Source: Verrucomicrobiia bacterium (GTDB lineage: Bacteria; Verrucomicrobiota; Verrucomicrobiia; Verrucomicrobiales; Akkermansiaceae). Taken from it: a stretch of DNA of 36,545 nucleotides. Position 1 is the first letter of the stretch; each line of letters opens with the position of its first letter. The stretch lies in the NCBI GenBank assembly GCA_030431475.1, contig JAUIJD010000049.1, positions 1 to 36,545 on the forward strand. The letters are read 5' to 3'. Positions 9,090 to 17,515 of the stretch are shown here, piece by piece. Under the pieces are notes generated by a model. That model worked only from the letters and a program-made list of their open reading frames with translations. It did no database searches and was not told the origin of the DNA. The position numbers were made by a program, and so were the translations under genes.

Positions 9090-11063
9090 ATGCTTTCCAT
9101 CCAGAATCTCCGTGTCGAATACGGCGCCCGCGTGCTCTTCAGCGACCTGGCGTTCGCCGTGCAACCGCGCGAGCGCATCGCCTTCGCCGGCCACAACGGC
9201 GCGGGCAAATCGACCCTGATGAAATGCATCGCCGGCGTGATCGAACCGTCGGCCGGGGCCGTGACCGCCCCGAAGGATTTCCGCATCGGCTACCTGCCTC
9301 AGGAAGGCATCCACATCTCGGGCCGAACGCTGTGGGACGAGACGCTCACCGCCTTCGGGGAGACGCTTGAACTGCAGAAGAAGATCGAGCGTCTCTCGGC
9401 GGAACTCGGGAAGCTCGATCCGCGATCTTCGCCATACGCCGAACTGCTGGAGGACATCGGCGGCCTGGAGCTGCGTCTGGAGGAAGCCGATCCCTCGCGG
9501 ATGAAACCCAAGGTGGAGTCGGTGCTCCAGGGCCTCGGGTTCAAGCGTTCCGATTTCGAACGGGACTGCGGCGAGTTCTCCGGCGGCTGGCAGATGCGCA
9601 TCGCGATGGCGAAGCTCTTTCTCCAGGAACCCGAGGCGCTGCTCCTCGACGAACCGACGAACCACCTCGACATCGATTCCCAGCGCTGGGTCGAACAGTA
9701 CCTCCACGCCTATCCCGGGGCGATCCTCATCATCTCCCACGACCTCGCGCTGCTCGATGCCCTCTGCACGCGCACGATCGCCTTCCACCACGGCCGCGCC
9801 GAGGAGTATGCGGGAAACTACTCGTACTACCTGAAGGAGTCCGTCCACCGGAAGGAGATCCACCGCCGGCGTTACGAAGCCCAGCAGAAGGAGATCGCCG
9901 AAACCAAGCGGTTCATCGATCGCTTCCGCGCCCAGGCCAACAAGGCCTCGCAGGTCCAGTCGCGGATCAAGCAGCTCGACAAGGTCGAGCTCATCCCGCC
10001 CCCCGAGCAGGACGACGCGGTGATGAGCTTCCGCTTCCCGCAGCCGCCGGCTTCCGGACATCTGGTGGCACGGCTCGACTCGGTGACCAAGGCCTACGGT
10101 CCGCTCACGGTTTTCAGCGGCTTCAATTTCGAGATCACCCGCGGCGAGAAGTTCGCGGTCGTCGGCCCCAACGGGGCGGGAAAGTCGACCTTCTGCCGGC
10201 TGATCACCGGTGCCGAGGACCCGAGCACCGGCCACCACGAGTTCGGCCAGAAGGTGCAGGTGTCCTTCTTCTCACAGAACCACGCCGACGAGCTCGATCC
10301 CGAGAAGACCGTGCTGGAGACCGTCGAGGAGACCGCCACCCGCGAGGCCGCCGGCCAGGCCCGCACCATCCTCGGCTGCTTCCTGTTCCGCGGTGACGAT
10401 GTGTTCAAGAAGGTCGGCGTGCTGTCGGGCGGCGAGCGATCCCGGGTCGCTCTGGTCCGCATGCTCGTCCAGCCCGCCAACTTCCTCATCCTCGACGAAC
10501 CGACGAATCACCTGGACGTCCAGAGCCAGGAGGTGCTCCAGAACGCCCTCCGGGACTACGAGGGCACCGTCCTCATCGTCTCGCACAACCGCTCCTTCCT
10601 CGACCCGCTCGTCACGAAGACCCTCGAGTTCCGCCCCGGTCACCCGCCCCAGCTCTTCGCCGGGAACATCAGCTACTACCTCGAGAAGACCGCCGGGGAC
10701 CGCGATGCCACGACGACAGCCGGGACCGGATCGGCGCCCAAAGCCTCCACTTCTTCATCCCCGGTCAACCGCAAGGAGCAAAAGCGCCGCGAGGCGGAAC
10801 TCCGCCAGAAACGGGCGAAGCTGCTCAAGCCGCTGGAAAACGAACTGGAGGAACTCGAGTCGAAGATCGCCGAGCTCGAGGGAGCCCAGGCGACCCTCAC
10901 CGCGGCACTCTCCTCCGAGGAGATCGCCGCCGATCCGGACAAGCTCCAACAGGCCGGTCACGCGGTGCAGCAGATCACCGAGAAACTGGAAACCTCGTAC
11001 TCGCGCTGGGGCGAACTTTCCGACGAGGTCGAGAAGGTGCGGCTGAAACTCGGCGCTTCCTGA
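9090..11063 (+). CDS. ABC-F family ATPase (ribosome-associated type)
   Basis: The 657-residue protein has two ABC ATPase domains and no membrane segment, the ABC-F plan of proteins that act on the ribosome rather than in transport. Domain 1 has Walker A GHNGAGKST (34-42), signature FSGGWQMR (about 163-170) and Walker B LLLDEPTNHLD (about 185-194). The inter-domain linker is basic and helical (KEIAETKRFIDRFRAQANKA). Domain 2 has Walker A GPNGAGKST (359-367), signature LSGGERSR and a second DEPTNHLD. A coiled-coil tail (residues about 575-655) resembles Uup/YheS-type members. The ATG at 9090 begins the first beta strand (MLSIQNLRVEYG); an upstream Met at 9057 would add a Pro-rich stub. The subfamily cannot be fixed by eye. 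Confidence 0.95.
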   Translation: MLSIQNLRVEYGARVLFSDLAFAVQPRERIAFAGHNGAGKSTLMKCIAGVIEPSAGAVTAPKDFRIGYLPQEGIHISGRTLWDETLTAFGETLELQKKIERLSAELGKLDPRSSPYAELLEDIGGLELRLEEADPSRMKPKVESVLQGLGFKRSDFERDCGEFSGGWQMRIAMAKLFLQEPEALLLDEPTNHLDIDSQRWVEQYLHAYPGAILIISHDLALLDALCTRTIAFHHGRAEEYAGNYSYYLKESVHRKEIHRRRYEAQQKEIAETKRFIDRFRAQANKASQVQSRIKQLDKVELIPPPEQDDAVMSFRFPQPPASGHLVARLDSVTKAYGPLTVFSGFNFEITRGEKFAVVGPNGAGKSTFCRLITGAEDPSTGHHEFGQKVQVSFFSQNHADELDPEKTVLETVEETATREAAGQARTILGCFLFRGDDVFKKVGVLSGGERSRVALVRMLVQPANFLILDEPTNHLDVQSQEVLQNALRDYEGTVLIVSHNRSFLDPLVTKTLEFRPGHPPQLFAGNISYYLEKTAGDRDATTTAGTGSAPKASTSSSPVNRKEQKRREAELRQKRAKLLKPLENELEELESKIAELEGAQATLTAALSSEEIAADPDKLQQAGHAVQQITEKLETSYSRWGELSDEVEKVRLKLGAS

Positions 11064-11068
11064 TCCTG

Positions 11069-14000
11069 CTACGGCTGGGTCACGATCATCCTCGCGAACA
11101 GCCCGGGATCGAGCGGCGGCGATTCGCCTGGAAGAATCAGGCCGGGATCCATCACCACGCGGTAGAGATCGACGCCCGGCTCTCCGGTGGCCGCCTCGGT
11201 CAGGATGACGCCCGGCGGCGACAGCGTCAGCACCGAGGTCCACGGTCCCTCAAGCTGTCGGTTCAGCTCGACGTCGGCGACAAGATCCCCGAGCTCCGTC
11301 CGGCGCAGTGTGTCGAGGACGAGGTTCCCGGCTTCCCACGAGACGACCGGGAGCCGATCGGTCGCCGGCACCCACGGATCGGGGGAGCCGGTGGCGAAGG
11401 CGATCCCGTTCGGCACGCCGTCCCGGTTCGGATCCGCGTCCAGGTCGACGGCGGCGGCCGGTAAGCCACCGGCCCGGGTCCACGCTTCGTAGGGGGTCTC
11501 CGGCGTGCCGGTCGTCACCGCGAGGAAGACGTTGTCGAAGCGGGCGAAGGAGTTGCCGGTGCCCCCGACGCCGGTCGGGACAATCTCGAGAAACAGCCGC
11601 CGCCCGGCGGCACCGGCCGGGGCGGGCGCGCTGGCGAAGCGATCGCGCTGGTAACGATCCGAGCGCAACGAGACGTCCCCGGTGAACGCTCCGATCGTCG
11701 AACGGGTCCCCCCGGGGGTGTCGTCGGCGGTGACGAACAAGGTCGCGGAAAAGGTGTCGGTCGCGTCGTTCCACCCGGAGGCGTCCCGCCACAGGAACGA
11801 GAGGTCGAAGACGTCCCCCTCCCGAACGGCCCACCCGGTGTCCTGCGCAAAGGCCCGGTTGCCGTCCTCGGAGGTGACCGCATTGGTTGTCCCCCCGACC
11901 CACGGCAGCAGGAGATCGTTGCGCAGGGCCACATCGTCGTCTCCGCCGGCGGCGTTCTCCCATACTGGCGTGTCGGCAAAGGTATCGCCCGCGGCCGGAT
12001 CCTCGAATCCTCCGTTGCGGACCGAGGTGGCATGAACCGGCCCTCCAAGTCCGTCGTCGTGGTCGACCAGGATTTCGCCGGTTGTCGCGCTGCCGGAAGT
12101 GACCACCGCCACCCCCGGACCGCTGCCACCGTAGTCGTAGGCATAGTCGATCTCGCGCCCGACCGGCAGGCCGTTGACCGCGGCGAAGGCTCCGGTGAGA
12201 CTGCCACAGGTCGCGATCAGGTAGGCGTCGCGGGGCGCCCCGCCGCCGAGGACGGCCAGCTCCAGCGTGGTTCCGCTTACATCGAGTTCGCCGGCCACCT
12301 CGAGCCGGTCGCAACGTCCGCCGTCGATCTCGATCTCCAGCGTTCCCGGACTCGCCTGCCCGACGGACAGCACTCCCGTCGAAGCTCCCGGAGCAACGGT
12401 TCCCGGACCGTTCACCTGGCCGGCAACCCAGCCGTCGCCCTCGAGTCGCGCGCCTGCGGCAAGCTGGATCTGCGGTGAACTCGAAATCGCTCCGTGATCG
12501 AGACGCAGGCTTCCCGCCTCGACCGAAGTCACCCCACCGTGGGCCAGCGCGCCAACCACCACGAGGACCGACGTTCCGGTTTTGGTGACCGATCTCGCCG
12601 GACCATCGTCCTCGACCCGCCCGCTGAGGATGAAATCCGCGCTGCCGTCCCCACCAATCTCGAGGTCGGCGTAGAGCGTCAGTGGGTTGCCGATGTCGAA
12701 GTCAAAACCGTCGCTGTCCGCGTCCAGCCCGATCCTGGGCGGCAGCCCGTCGAGATCCTGGGTGAACAGCAGCTCGTTGCCACCGATCGATCCGGTCCGA
12801 GGGCCGATGACGCCGTCGCTGCCGCTCAGGAGCAGCCGGTTGAGCATGAAGGGAAGCCCGGTCGGGCGCGTCATGCCGTTGTCGGCCTCGTAGGAAAAGG
12901 TAGTGACCGGAAACTCCAGCACGCAGCCCGGAAACGCGTCGAGGGTGAGCAGGGTGTCGTCCAGGCCGGTGTCGTGGTCCCTCCAGGCGTCCGGGTCGGA
13001 CCACCCGACCACGGCCGTCCCCGTCCCCGCGCCCAAGCTGCCGATCTCGAGCACGACGTTGTCGAGTCGCGCGAACCCACTCCCGGTCTGGGCTGCGTCG
13101 ATCCCGAGAAACAGCGCTTTCCCCGCCGCGGCACCATCGACGATCGGAAACAGAAGTTCCTCCGCCTGGTAGCTGTCGTTCGATTGGGAAAGCTCGGACT
13201 CGACGCTCGCGACGACCGTGCGGACGCCCTCGACCGTGTCATCATCGGTGATGTAGAGAAACGCTCCGATCCGGTCGTTCGCGTCGTTCCAGTTGCTCGC
13301 GTCGCGCCACACGAAACCGATCCGGAAGGCCTCACCCACGGTGTATGCATGCCCGAGATCGAGACCGAACCCACGAGCGGTGCTCTCGGCGATGACCGCA
13401 TTCCGGGTGCCGTCGAAGGCGAGGTTCGTTCGCGTCGCCGTCTGCGACTCGTCGCCCTGCAGGTTCACCCAGTTCGGCACCGCGGAGAAGGCATCACCGG
13501 TCGAGGCGTTGAAGTCGCCGTTCAGGGTGCTGCCGCCGACCAGGGTTCCGCTCGGCGTGAAGGTCCCGACCGGACCGGAGGGTGCGAAGACGAAGTGGTC
13601 GTTGAAGTTGATGCTCTCGGCGTTGTTCCCGAGCCCCGCATGACGCGGCTTGTCGAAGCCCGCCTCGTAGGCGGTCACGCGGTCGATCAACTCGTCCACC
13701 ACCGCCGGATGCGCCGCCGCGACGTCGGTCGACTCGCCGATGTCGGTGGCGAGGTCGAAGAGCTGGTAGGGGCTGCCGGCACCGAGCTTCGTCAGCTTCC
13801 AGTCGCCGGCCCGCAGGGACACTTCGGCGGTCGAGCGAACGAAGATCTCCTCATGCGGAGGATCCGTCTCCGCACCGTTGAGGAAGGGCAGCAGATTGAC
13901 GCCGTCGATGCCGGTCGGCGGCACCCCGCCGCCTGCGGCGACCGAGGTCGGCAGCAGGTCGATCGAATGGACCGGTTCGTCGTAGGTCGACCCGCCCGGA

Positions 14001-15046
14001 GCCGTGATGCCGGCCCCGGCGAAAATCATCGGCACCCTCACCCCGCCTTCCCAGGCCGAGCCCTTCCAACCCTGGAGCGGGGTGTTGAGCGTGCCGTTGC
14101 CCGAGGCCCCGCCATTGTCGTTGATGAAGATGACCAGCGTGTCTTCGAGGATGGAATCGGCGTCGTTCCCGGCCCCGGTCCCGTCGCCGAGCGGATCCTC
14201 CAGCGTGGCCATGAGCCGCCCGATCTCGTCGTCCATGGTGATCATCATCGACGCATATTCCTTCCGCGTTCCACCGAGCCCGGCGATGCGGGGATCGTTG
14301 AAGTCCGGCGACGGACCGATGGGCCCGTGCGGCGCGGTGAAGGCGACGTAGAGGAAGAACGGCTCGGGATCGTCGTGATGCCGCTCGACGAACTCGACCG
14401 CCGCCTGGCCGAAGGCTTCCGTCACGTAGTCGTAGGTCGTGTTCCACGGGGCGGTCGTTTCCAGGATCGTGTCGACCTCCAGGTCGTCGCCATCGAGCGA
14501 CATTTCTCTCAGGGTTCCCACTCCCGTGACCCCCCCGACCGAGTAGTTCCGCGAGCCCTTGAGGATGCCGAGGAACTCGTCGACGCCCTGGCGGGGCGGG
14601 CGGTTCCCCGGCTCGAGAATCGTGGTCCCGGACACCACGTCGGGAATCGCGCCGAGGTGCCACTTGCCGATGGCTCCGGTCGTGTGCCCGAGGGCTCCCA
14701 TGCGCTCGAAAACCGTCTCCACCTCCGGGCGCAATCCGTCCCAGCCCTGGTTGGTGTTGGTCCGGTTGTTGATGTTGAACTCGTAGCCGATCCGATTCTG
14801 GTAGGAACCGGTGACGATCGCCGCCCGTGACGGCGAGCAGACCGAGGCGGTGTAGGCGTTGGTGCAGAGGATCCCGCGGGCCGCGAGCGTGTCGAGATTC
14901 GGGGTCGGAACTTCATCCGCCGTGCCGGTGTAGGCGGACTGGAAGCCGAAGTCGGCGAAGCCGGCGTCGTCCGAGACGATGAGCACCACGTTGGATTGGG
15001 CGACGACCCAGCCAGTCAGCGCGAGGGGAAGGAGCAGGCGTTTCAT
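11069..15046 (-). CDS. Large secreted sulfatase with C-terminal accessory domains
   Basis: The product is 1325 residues with a signal peptide (KRLLLPLALTGWVVAQ). The sulfatase domain spans about residues 18-470. The first metal-binding pair is D26-D27 in VLIVSDDAGF. The formylglycine site is C70 in CSPSRAAIVTG, so maturation by a formylglycine-generating enzyme is expected. Two related beta domains with the shared phrase FVWRDASNWNDANDRI / FLWRDASGWNDATDTF follow, separated by a segment like autotransporter-associated beta-strand repeats (VEAGSLRLDHGAISSSPQIQ). The C-terminus (DLDADPNRDGVPNGIAF) is typical of verrucomicrobial exported proteins. It probably removes sulfate from an algal or animal-type polysaccharide; the substrate is unknown. 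The ATG at 15046 was chosen over an open frame that extends upstream to 16567 without coding character. Confidence 0.93.
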   Translation of the reverse strand: MKRLLLPLALTGWVVAQSNVVLIVSDDAGFADFGFQSAYTGTADEVPTPNLDTLAARGILCTNAYTASVCSPSRAAIVTGSYQNRIGYEFNINNRTNTNQGWDGLRPEVETVFERMGALGHTTGAIGKWHLGAIPDVVSGTTILEPGNRPPRQGVDEFLGILKGSRNYSVGGVTGVGTLREMSLDGDDLEVDTILETTAPWNTTYDYVTEAFGQAAVEFVERHHDDPEPFFLYVAFTAPHGPIGPSPDFNDPRIAGLGGTRKEYASMMITMDDEIGRLMATLEDPLGDGTGAGNDADSILEDTLVIFINDNGGASGNGTLNTPLQGWKGSAWEGGVRVPMIFAGAGITAPGGSTYDEPVHSIDLLPTSVAAGGGVPPTGIDGVNLLPFLNGAETDPPHEEIFVRSTAEVSLRAGDWKLTKLGAGSPYQLFDLATDIGESTDVAAAHPAVVDELIDRVTAYEAGFDKPRHAGLGNNAESINFNDHFVFAPSGPVGTFTPSGTLVGGSTLNGDFNASTGDAFSAVPNWVNLQGDESQTATRTNLAFDGTRNAVIAESTARGFGLDLGHAYTVGEAFRIGFVWRDASNWNDANDRIGAFLYITDDDTVEGVRTVVASVESELSQSNDSYQAEELLFPIVDGAAAGKALFLGIDAAQTGSGFARLDNVVLEIGSLGAGTGTAVVGWSDPDAWRDHDTGLDDTLLTLDAFPGCVLEFPVTTFSYEADNGMTRPTGLPFMLNRLLLSGSDGVIGPRTGSIGGNELLFTQDLDGLPPRIGLDADSDGFDFDIGNPLTLYADLEIGGDGSADFILSGRVEDDGPARSVTKTGTSVLVVVGALAHGGVTSVEAGSLRLDHGAISSSPQIQLAAGARLEGDGWVAGQVNGPGTVAPGASTGVLSVGQASPGTLEIEIDGGRCDRLEVAGELDVSGTTLELAVLGGGAPRDAYLIATCGSLTGAFAAVNGLPVGREIDYAYDYGGSGPGVAVVTSGSATTGEILVDHDDGLGGPVHATSVRNGGFEDPAAGDTFADTPVWENAAGGDDDVALRNDLLLPWVGGTTNAVTSEDGNRAFAQDTGWAVREGDVFDLSFLWRDASGWNDATDTFSATLFVTADDTPGGTRSTIGAFTGDVSLRSDRYQRDRFASAPAPAGAAGRRLFLEIVPTGVGGTGNSFARFDNVFLAVTTGTPETPYEAWTRAGGLPAAAVDLDADPNRDGVPNGIAFATGSPDPWVPATDRLPVVSWEAGNLVLDTLRRTELGDLVADVELNRQLEGPWTSVLTLSPPGVILTEAATGEPGVDLYRVVMDPGLILPGESPPLDPGLFARMIVTQP

Positions 15047-15106
15047 GGCACAAATCGATTGGCCTCCCAGCCAAACGCGCGGCCCCTGCCCTGTCGATGG
15101 AATACC

Positions 15107-15119
15107 TGACAGAGTGTCA
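15107..15119. promoter_or_regulatory. Perfect inverted repeat between divergent sulfatase genes
   Basis: TGACA-GAG-TGTCA is a perfect five-base inverted repeat in the 99-base gap between the two divergent sulfatase starts (15046 and 15146). Its position suits an operator for a shared regulator, but the arms are short and a chance match is possible. Confidence 0.3.
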
Positions 15120-15145
15120 TCTAGACCAACGTAGGCGCTTCGAAA

Positions 15146-16642
15146 ATGATCATCCGACTGCTCTCTTCCCTTGCCGTCCTGTCCCTCCCGACGGCGATCG
15201 CGGGCCCGCCGAACCTGCTCTTCTTTCTGGTCGACGACATGGGATGGCAGGAGACCTCGGTCGCCTTCGGCCCCGAGGAGACCCGGCTGAATCGGGACTA
15301 TCACACGCCGAACATGGAGAAGCTGGCCGAGCGGTCCGTGCTCTTCACCGACGCCTACGCCTGCGCCATCTGCTCTCCCACCCGCGTCTCGCTGATGACC
15401 GGCCAGAACGCGGCGCGCCACAAGGTCACCTGCTGGACCCTGCGCAAAAACGTATCGCCGGAGAGGAACCACCCGCATCTTGCGTCCGCCCGCTGGCCGC
15501 TCAACGGACTCCAACCCCCGGGTTCCGGCATCGATCGTTCCACGGAGGCGAGAACCCTTCCCGACCATCTCAGGGAACTCGGCTACACCACCATCCATGC
15601 CGGGAAGGCTCACTTCGGTGCCAAGGACACCCCCGGTGCCGATCCCCGCAACCTCGGGTTCGACGTCAACATCGCCGGTTCCTACATGGGTGGACCCGGT
15701 TCCTACCACGGCGACAAGAGTTTCTCCGCGGTGTGGCGAAAGGGCAGCCCGATCTGGGACGTGCCCGGACTCGAAAAGTATCACGGCCGCAAGATCAACC
15801 TCACCGAGGCCATTACCCGGGAGGCGATTGCCGCCGTGGAAAAGGCGGTCACGGAGGACCGGAAGCCCTTCTACCTCTACATGTCCCACTACGCGGTCCA
15901 CGCACCGTGGGAACCCGACCGCCGCTTCATCGACCGCTACAAGGGAAAGAAGGACTATCCCGGCCAGAAAGCCGTCCTCGCCTCGATGCTGGAGTCCATG
16001 GACCGCTCGCTCGGCGATCTCCTTGAGACGCTGGAGCGGCTCGGGGTGGCGGACGAGACCATCGTCGTATTCATGTCCGACAACGGCGCGCCAAAGAACT
16101 GCCCGAGAAACCTGCCTCTCCGCGGGCACAAGATTTCCGGATACGAAGGAGGCGCACGCGTCCCACTCATGGTCCATCTGCCGGGCACCTCGCCCGGCCG
16201 CTGCCATGTGCCCGTCATCATCGAGGACATTTTCCCCACCTTCCTCGAGTGGGCGGGAGCCGACGAAATCCCGCGGAACGACGGCGTCAGCTTTGCCGAT
16301 CTGGTGCGCGCGCCTCAGGAGAGCCGCCAAGCCCGCCCGCTCTTCTGGCACTACCCGAACTTCTACGATCAACCCCCGTTCAGTTCGGTCCGTCTCGGCC
16401 CGCTCAAGCTCATCTACTGGCACGTTGGCCAGCGCTTCGAGCTCTTCGACCTCGCCGCCGACATCGGCGAGACAACCAACCTTGCCGATCAACGGTCGGA
16501 CGATGTCACGCGCCTCGCCGACCTCCTCTCCCGGCACCTCCGCGAGACCGGCGCCCTGATGCCGCACATCAAGGCCAGCGGCGAACCGGTGCCGCTTCCC
16601 GACGAGGCCCTTCTCGCCGCCGCTTCATCGAAGCCCGAGTGA
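15146..16642 (+). CDS. Secreted arylsulfatase-family protein
   Basis: The 498-residue product has a signal peptide (IIRLLSSLAVLSLPTAIAG) and a full sulfatase fold. The first metal pair is D30-D31 in FFLVDDMGW. The formylglycine site is C76 in CSPTRVSLMTGQ. A later DNGAPKN motif (in VVFMSDNGAPKN) supplies further metal ligands, and GYEGGARVPLMV is a family block. The length is usual for a stand-alone S1 sulfatase. It is divergent from the 1325-residue sulfatase, suggesting joint control for degradation of a sulfated polysaccharide. Its last 18 bases overlap the end of the convergent squalene/phytoene synthase gene. Confidence 0.95.
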   Translation: MIIRLLSSLAVLSLPTAIAGPPNLLFFLVDDMGWQETSVAFGPEETRLNRDYHTPNMEKLAERSVLFTDAYACAICSPTRVSLMTGQNAARHKVTCWTLRKNVSPERNHPHLASARWPLNGLQPPGSGIDRSTEARTLPDHLRELGYTTIHAGKAHFGAKDTPGADPRNLGFDVNIAGSYMGGPGSYHGDKSFSAVWRKGSPIWDVPGLEKYHGRKINLTEAITREAIAAVEKAVTEDRKPFYLYMSHYAVHAPWEPDRRFIDRYKGKKDYPGQKAVLASMLESMDRSLGDLLETLERLGVADETIVVFMSDNGAPKNCPRNLPLRGHKISGYEGGARVPLMVHLPGTSPGRCHVPVIIEDIFPTFLEWAGADEIPRNDGVSFADLVRAPQESRQARPLFWHYPNFYDQPPFSSVRLGPLKLIYWHVGQRFELFDLAADIGETTNLADQRSDDVTRLADLLSRHLRETGALMPHIKASGEPVPLPDEALLAAASSKPE

Positions 16643-17515
16643 CTGCCAGAGACAGCGCCGCACGTCGCGCCGGCTGACCTTGACCCCGGCCTTCAATTCG
16701 CGCCAGTCGGCGCCATCCAATCGCTCCAGCGTCTCAAGCCCCAGCAGCGCCGGCAAGCCGGCCGCCACCCGCAGGCGCCACCCCCGCATCCGCCGGGCAT
16801 ACTTGAGACCATCCTCCATCCGCTGCCGGGCCACGCTCCGCCAGTGCCCGGCTTCCGCCATGATCGCCGCCGGCTCGGGCTCGACCGGGAGATAGCACCG
16901 GCCCTGCTCGAGATCACCCGGCAGATCGCGAAGGATGTTGACCAGTTGCAGCCCCCGGCCGAAGCGCTCACCCATTGCCTCGAGTTCTCCCACGTCCGCG
17001 GCGGAGAACCGCCGGCCGAGCACCTCGAAGCCGATGCGCGTCCAAAACAGACCGACACATCCGGCCACGCGATGGCAGTAGTCCTCGAGGGCGTCCGCGT
17101 CGGCCATTCGGGTCTCCCCGGAAGTCGCGCGTTGGACGTCGAGGCTCTGACCGGAAACGATGGTCGTCACCACTTCCACGACATGGCGCCGGGATCCGTC
17201 GGGCAGCGAATCGAGACCGCCGAAGACCGCGCCGATCCGCTCGATCAAGGCCTTCTCTCCGGCATGGGTCTGGGCTTCGGAGAACGGCGCGAGATCCGAC
17301 CGCCACGCCGGATCGCCTGACTTCAGCTCCCCGGCGAAGCCCCGGAGCAATGCCTGCTTCGACGAGGCCGCCACACCCGGAGTATCGGCGAGCGTGTCGC
17401 TCGCCCGCGCCAGCAGGTAGGCCAGGGACACGGGTGCACGCATGGCGTGCGGCAGCACGCGGATCGAGAGGTAGAAGGAGCGTGAAACATCACGCAGCAA
17501 CCCGGCCTCGCTCAT
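16625..17515 (-). CDS. Squalene/phytoene synthase family protein
   Basis: This family condenses two prenyl diphosphates head to head. The 296-residue protein carries both Asp-rich Mg-binding motifs: D40-T-L-A-D44 after LAYLLARAS, and D197-L-P-G-D201 in LVNILRDLPGDLEQGRCYLP. It also has the YCHRVAGCVG block (about 146-155). The length fits the family, and it is soluble or peripheral at the membrane. Squalene versus phytoene as product cannot be settled from sequence alone, and no downstream hopanoid or carotenoid genes are in view. The ATG at 17515 shares one base with the TGA of the upstream kinase-like gene, so the two are probably one transcript. A GTG at 17518 is an alternative. Confidence 0.92.
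   Translation of the reverse strand: MSEAGLLRDVSRSFYLSIRVLPHAMRAPVSLAYLLARASDTLADTPGVAASSKQALLRGFAGELKSGDPAWRSDLAPFSEAQTHAGEKALIERIGAVFGGLDSLPDGSRRHVVEVVTTIVSGQSLDVQRATSGETRMADADALEDYCHRVAGCVGLFWTRIGFEVLGRRFSAADVGELEAMGERFGRGLQLVNILRDLPGDLEQGRCYLPVEPEPAAIMAEAGHWRSVARQRMEDGLKYARRMRGWRLRVAAGLPALLGLETLERLDGADWRELKAGVKVSRRDVRRCLWQSLGLR

Noticed and set aside
12494-14830. 778-codon open frame on the plus strand
   Set aside because: It is antisense to the large sulfatase and its translation is Arg/Val/Asp-rich without domains, a shadow of a GC-rich gene.
15047-16567. Upstream extension of the minus-strand sulfatase frame to a 1832-residue protein
   Set aside because: The extension is antisense to the second sulfatase, and the signal peptide and sulfatase start clearly at 15046.
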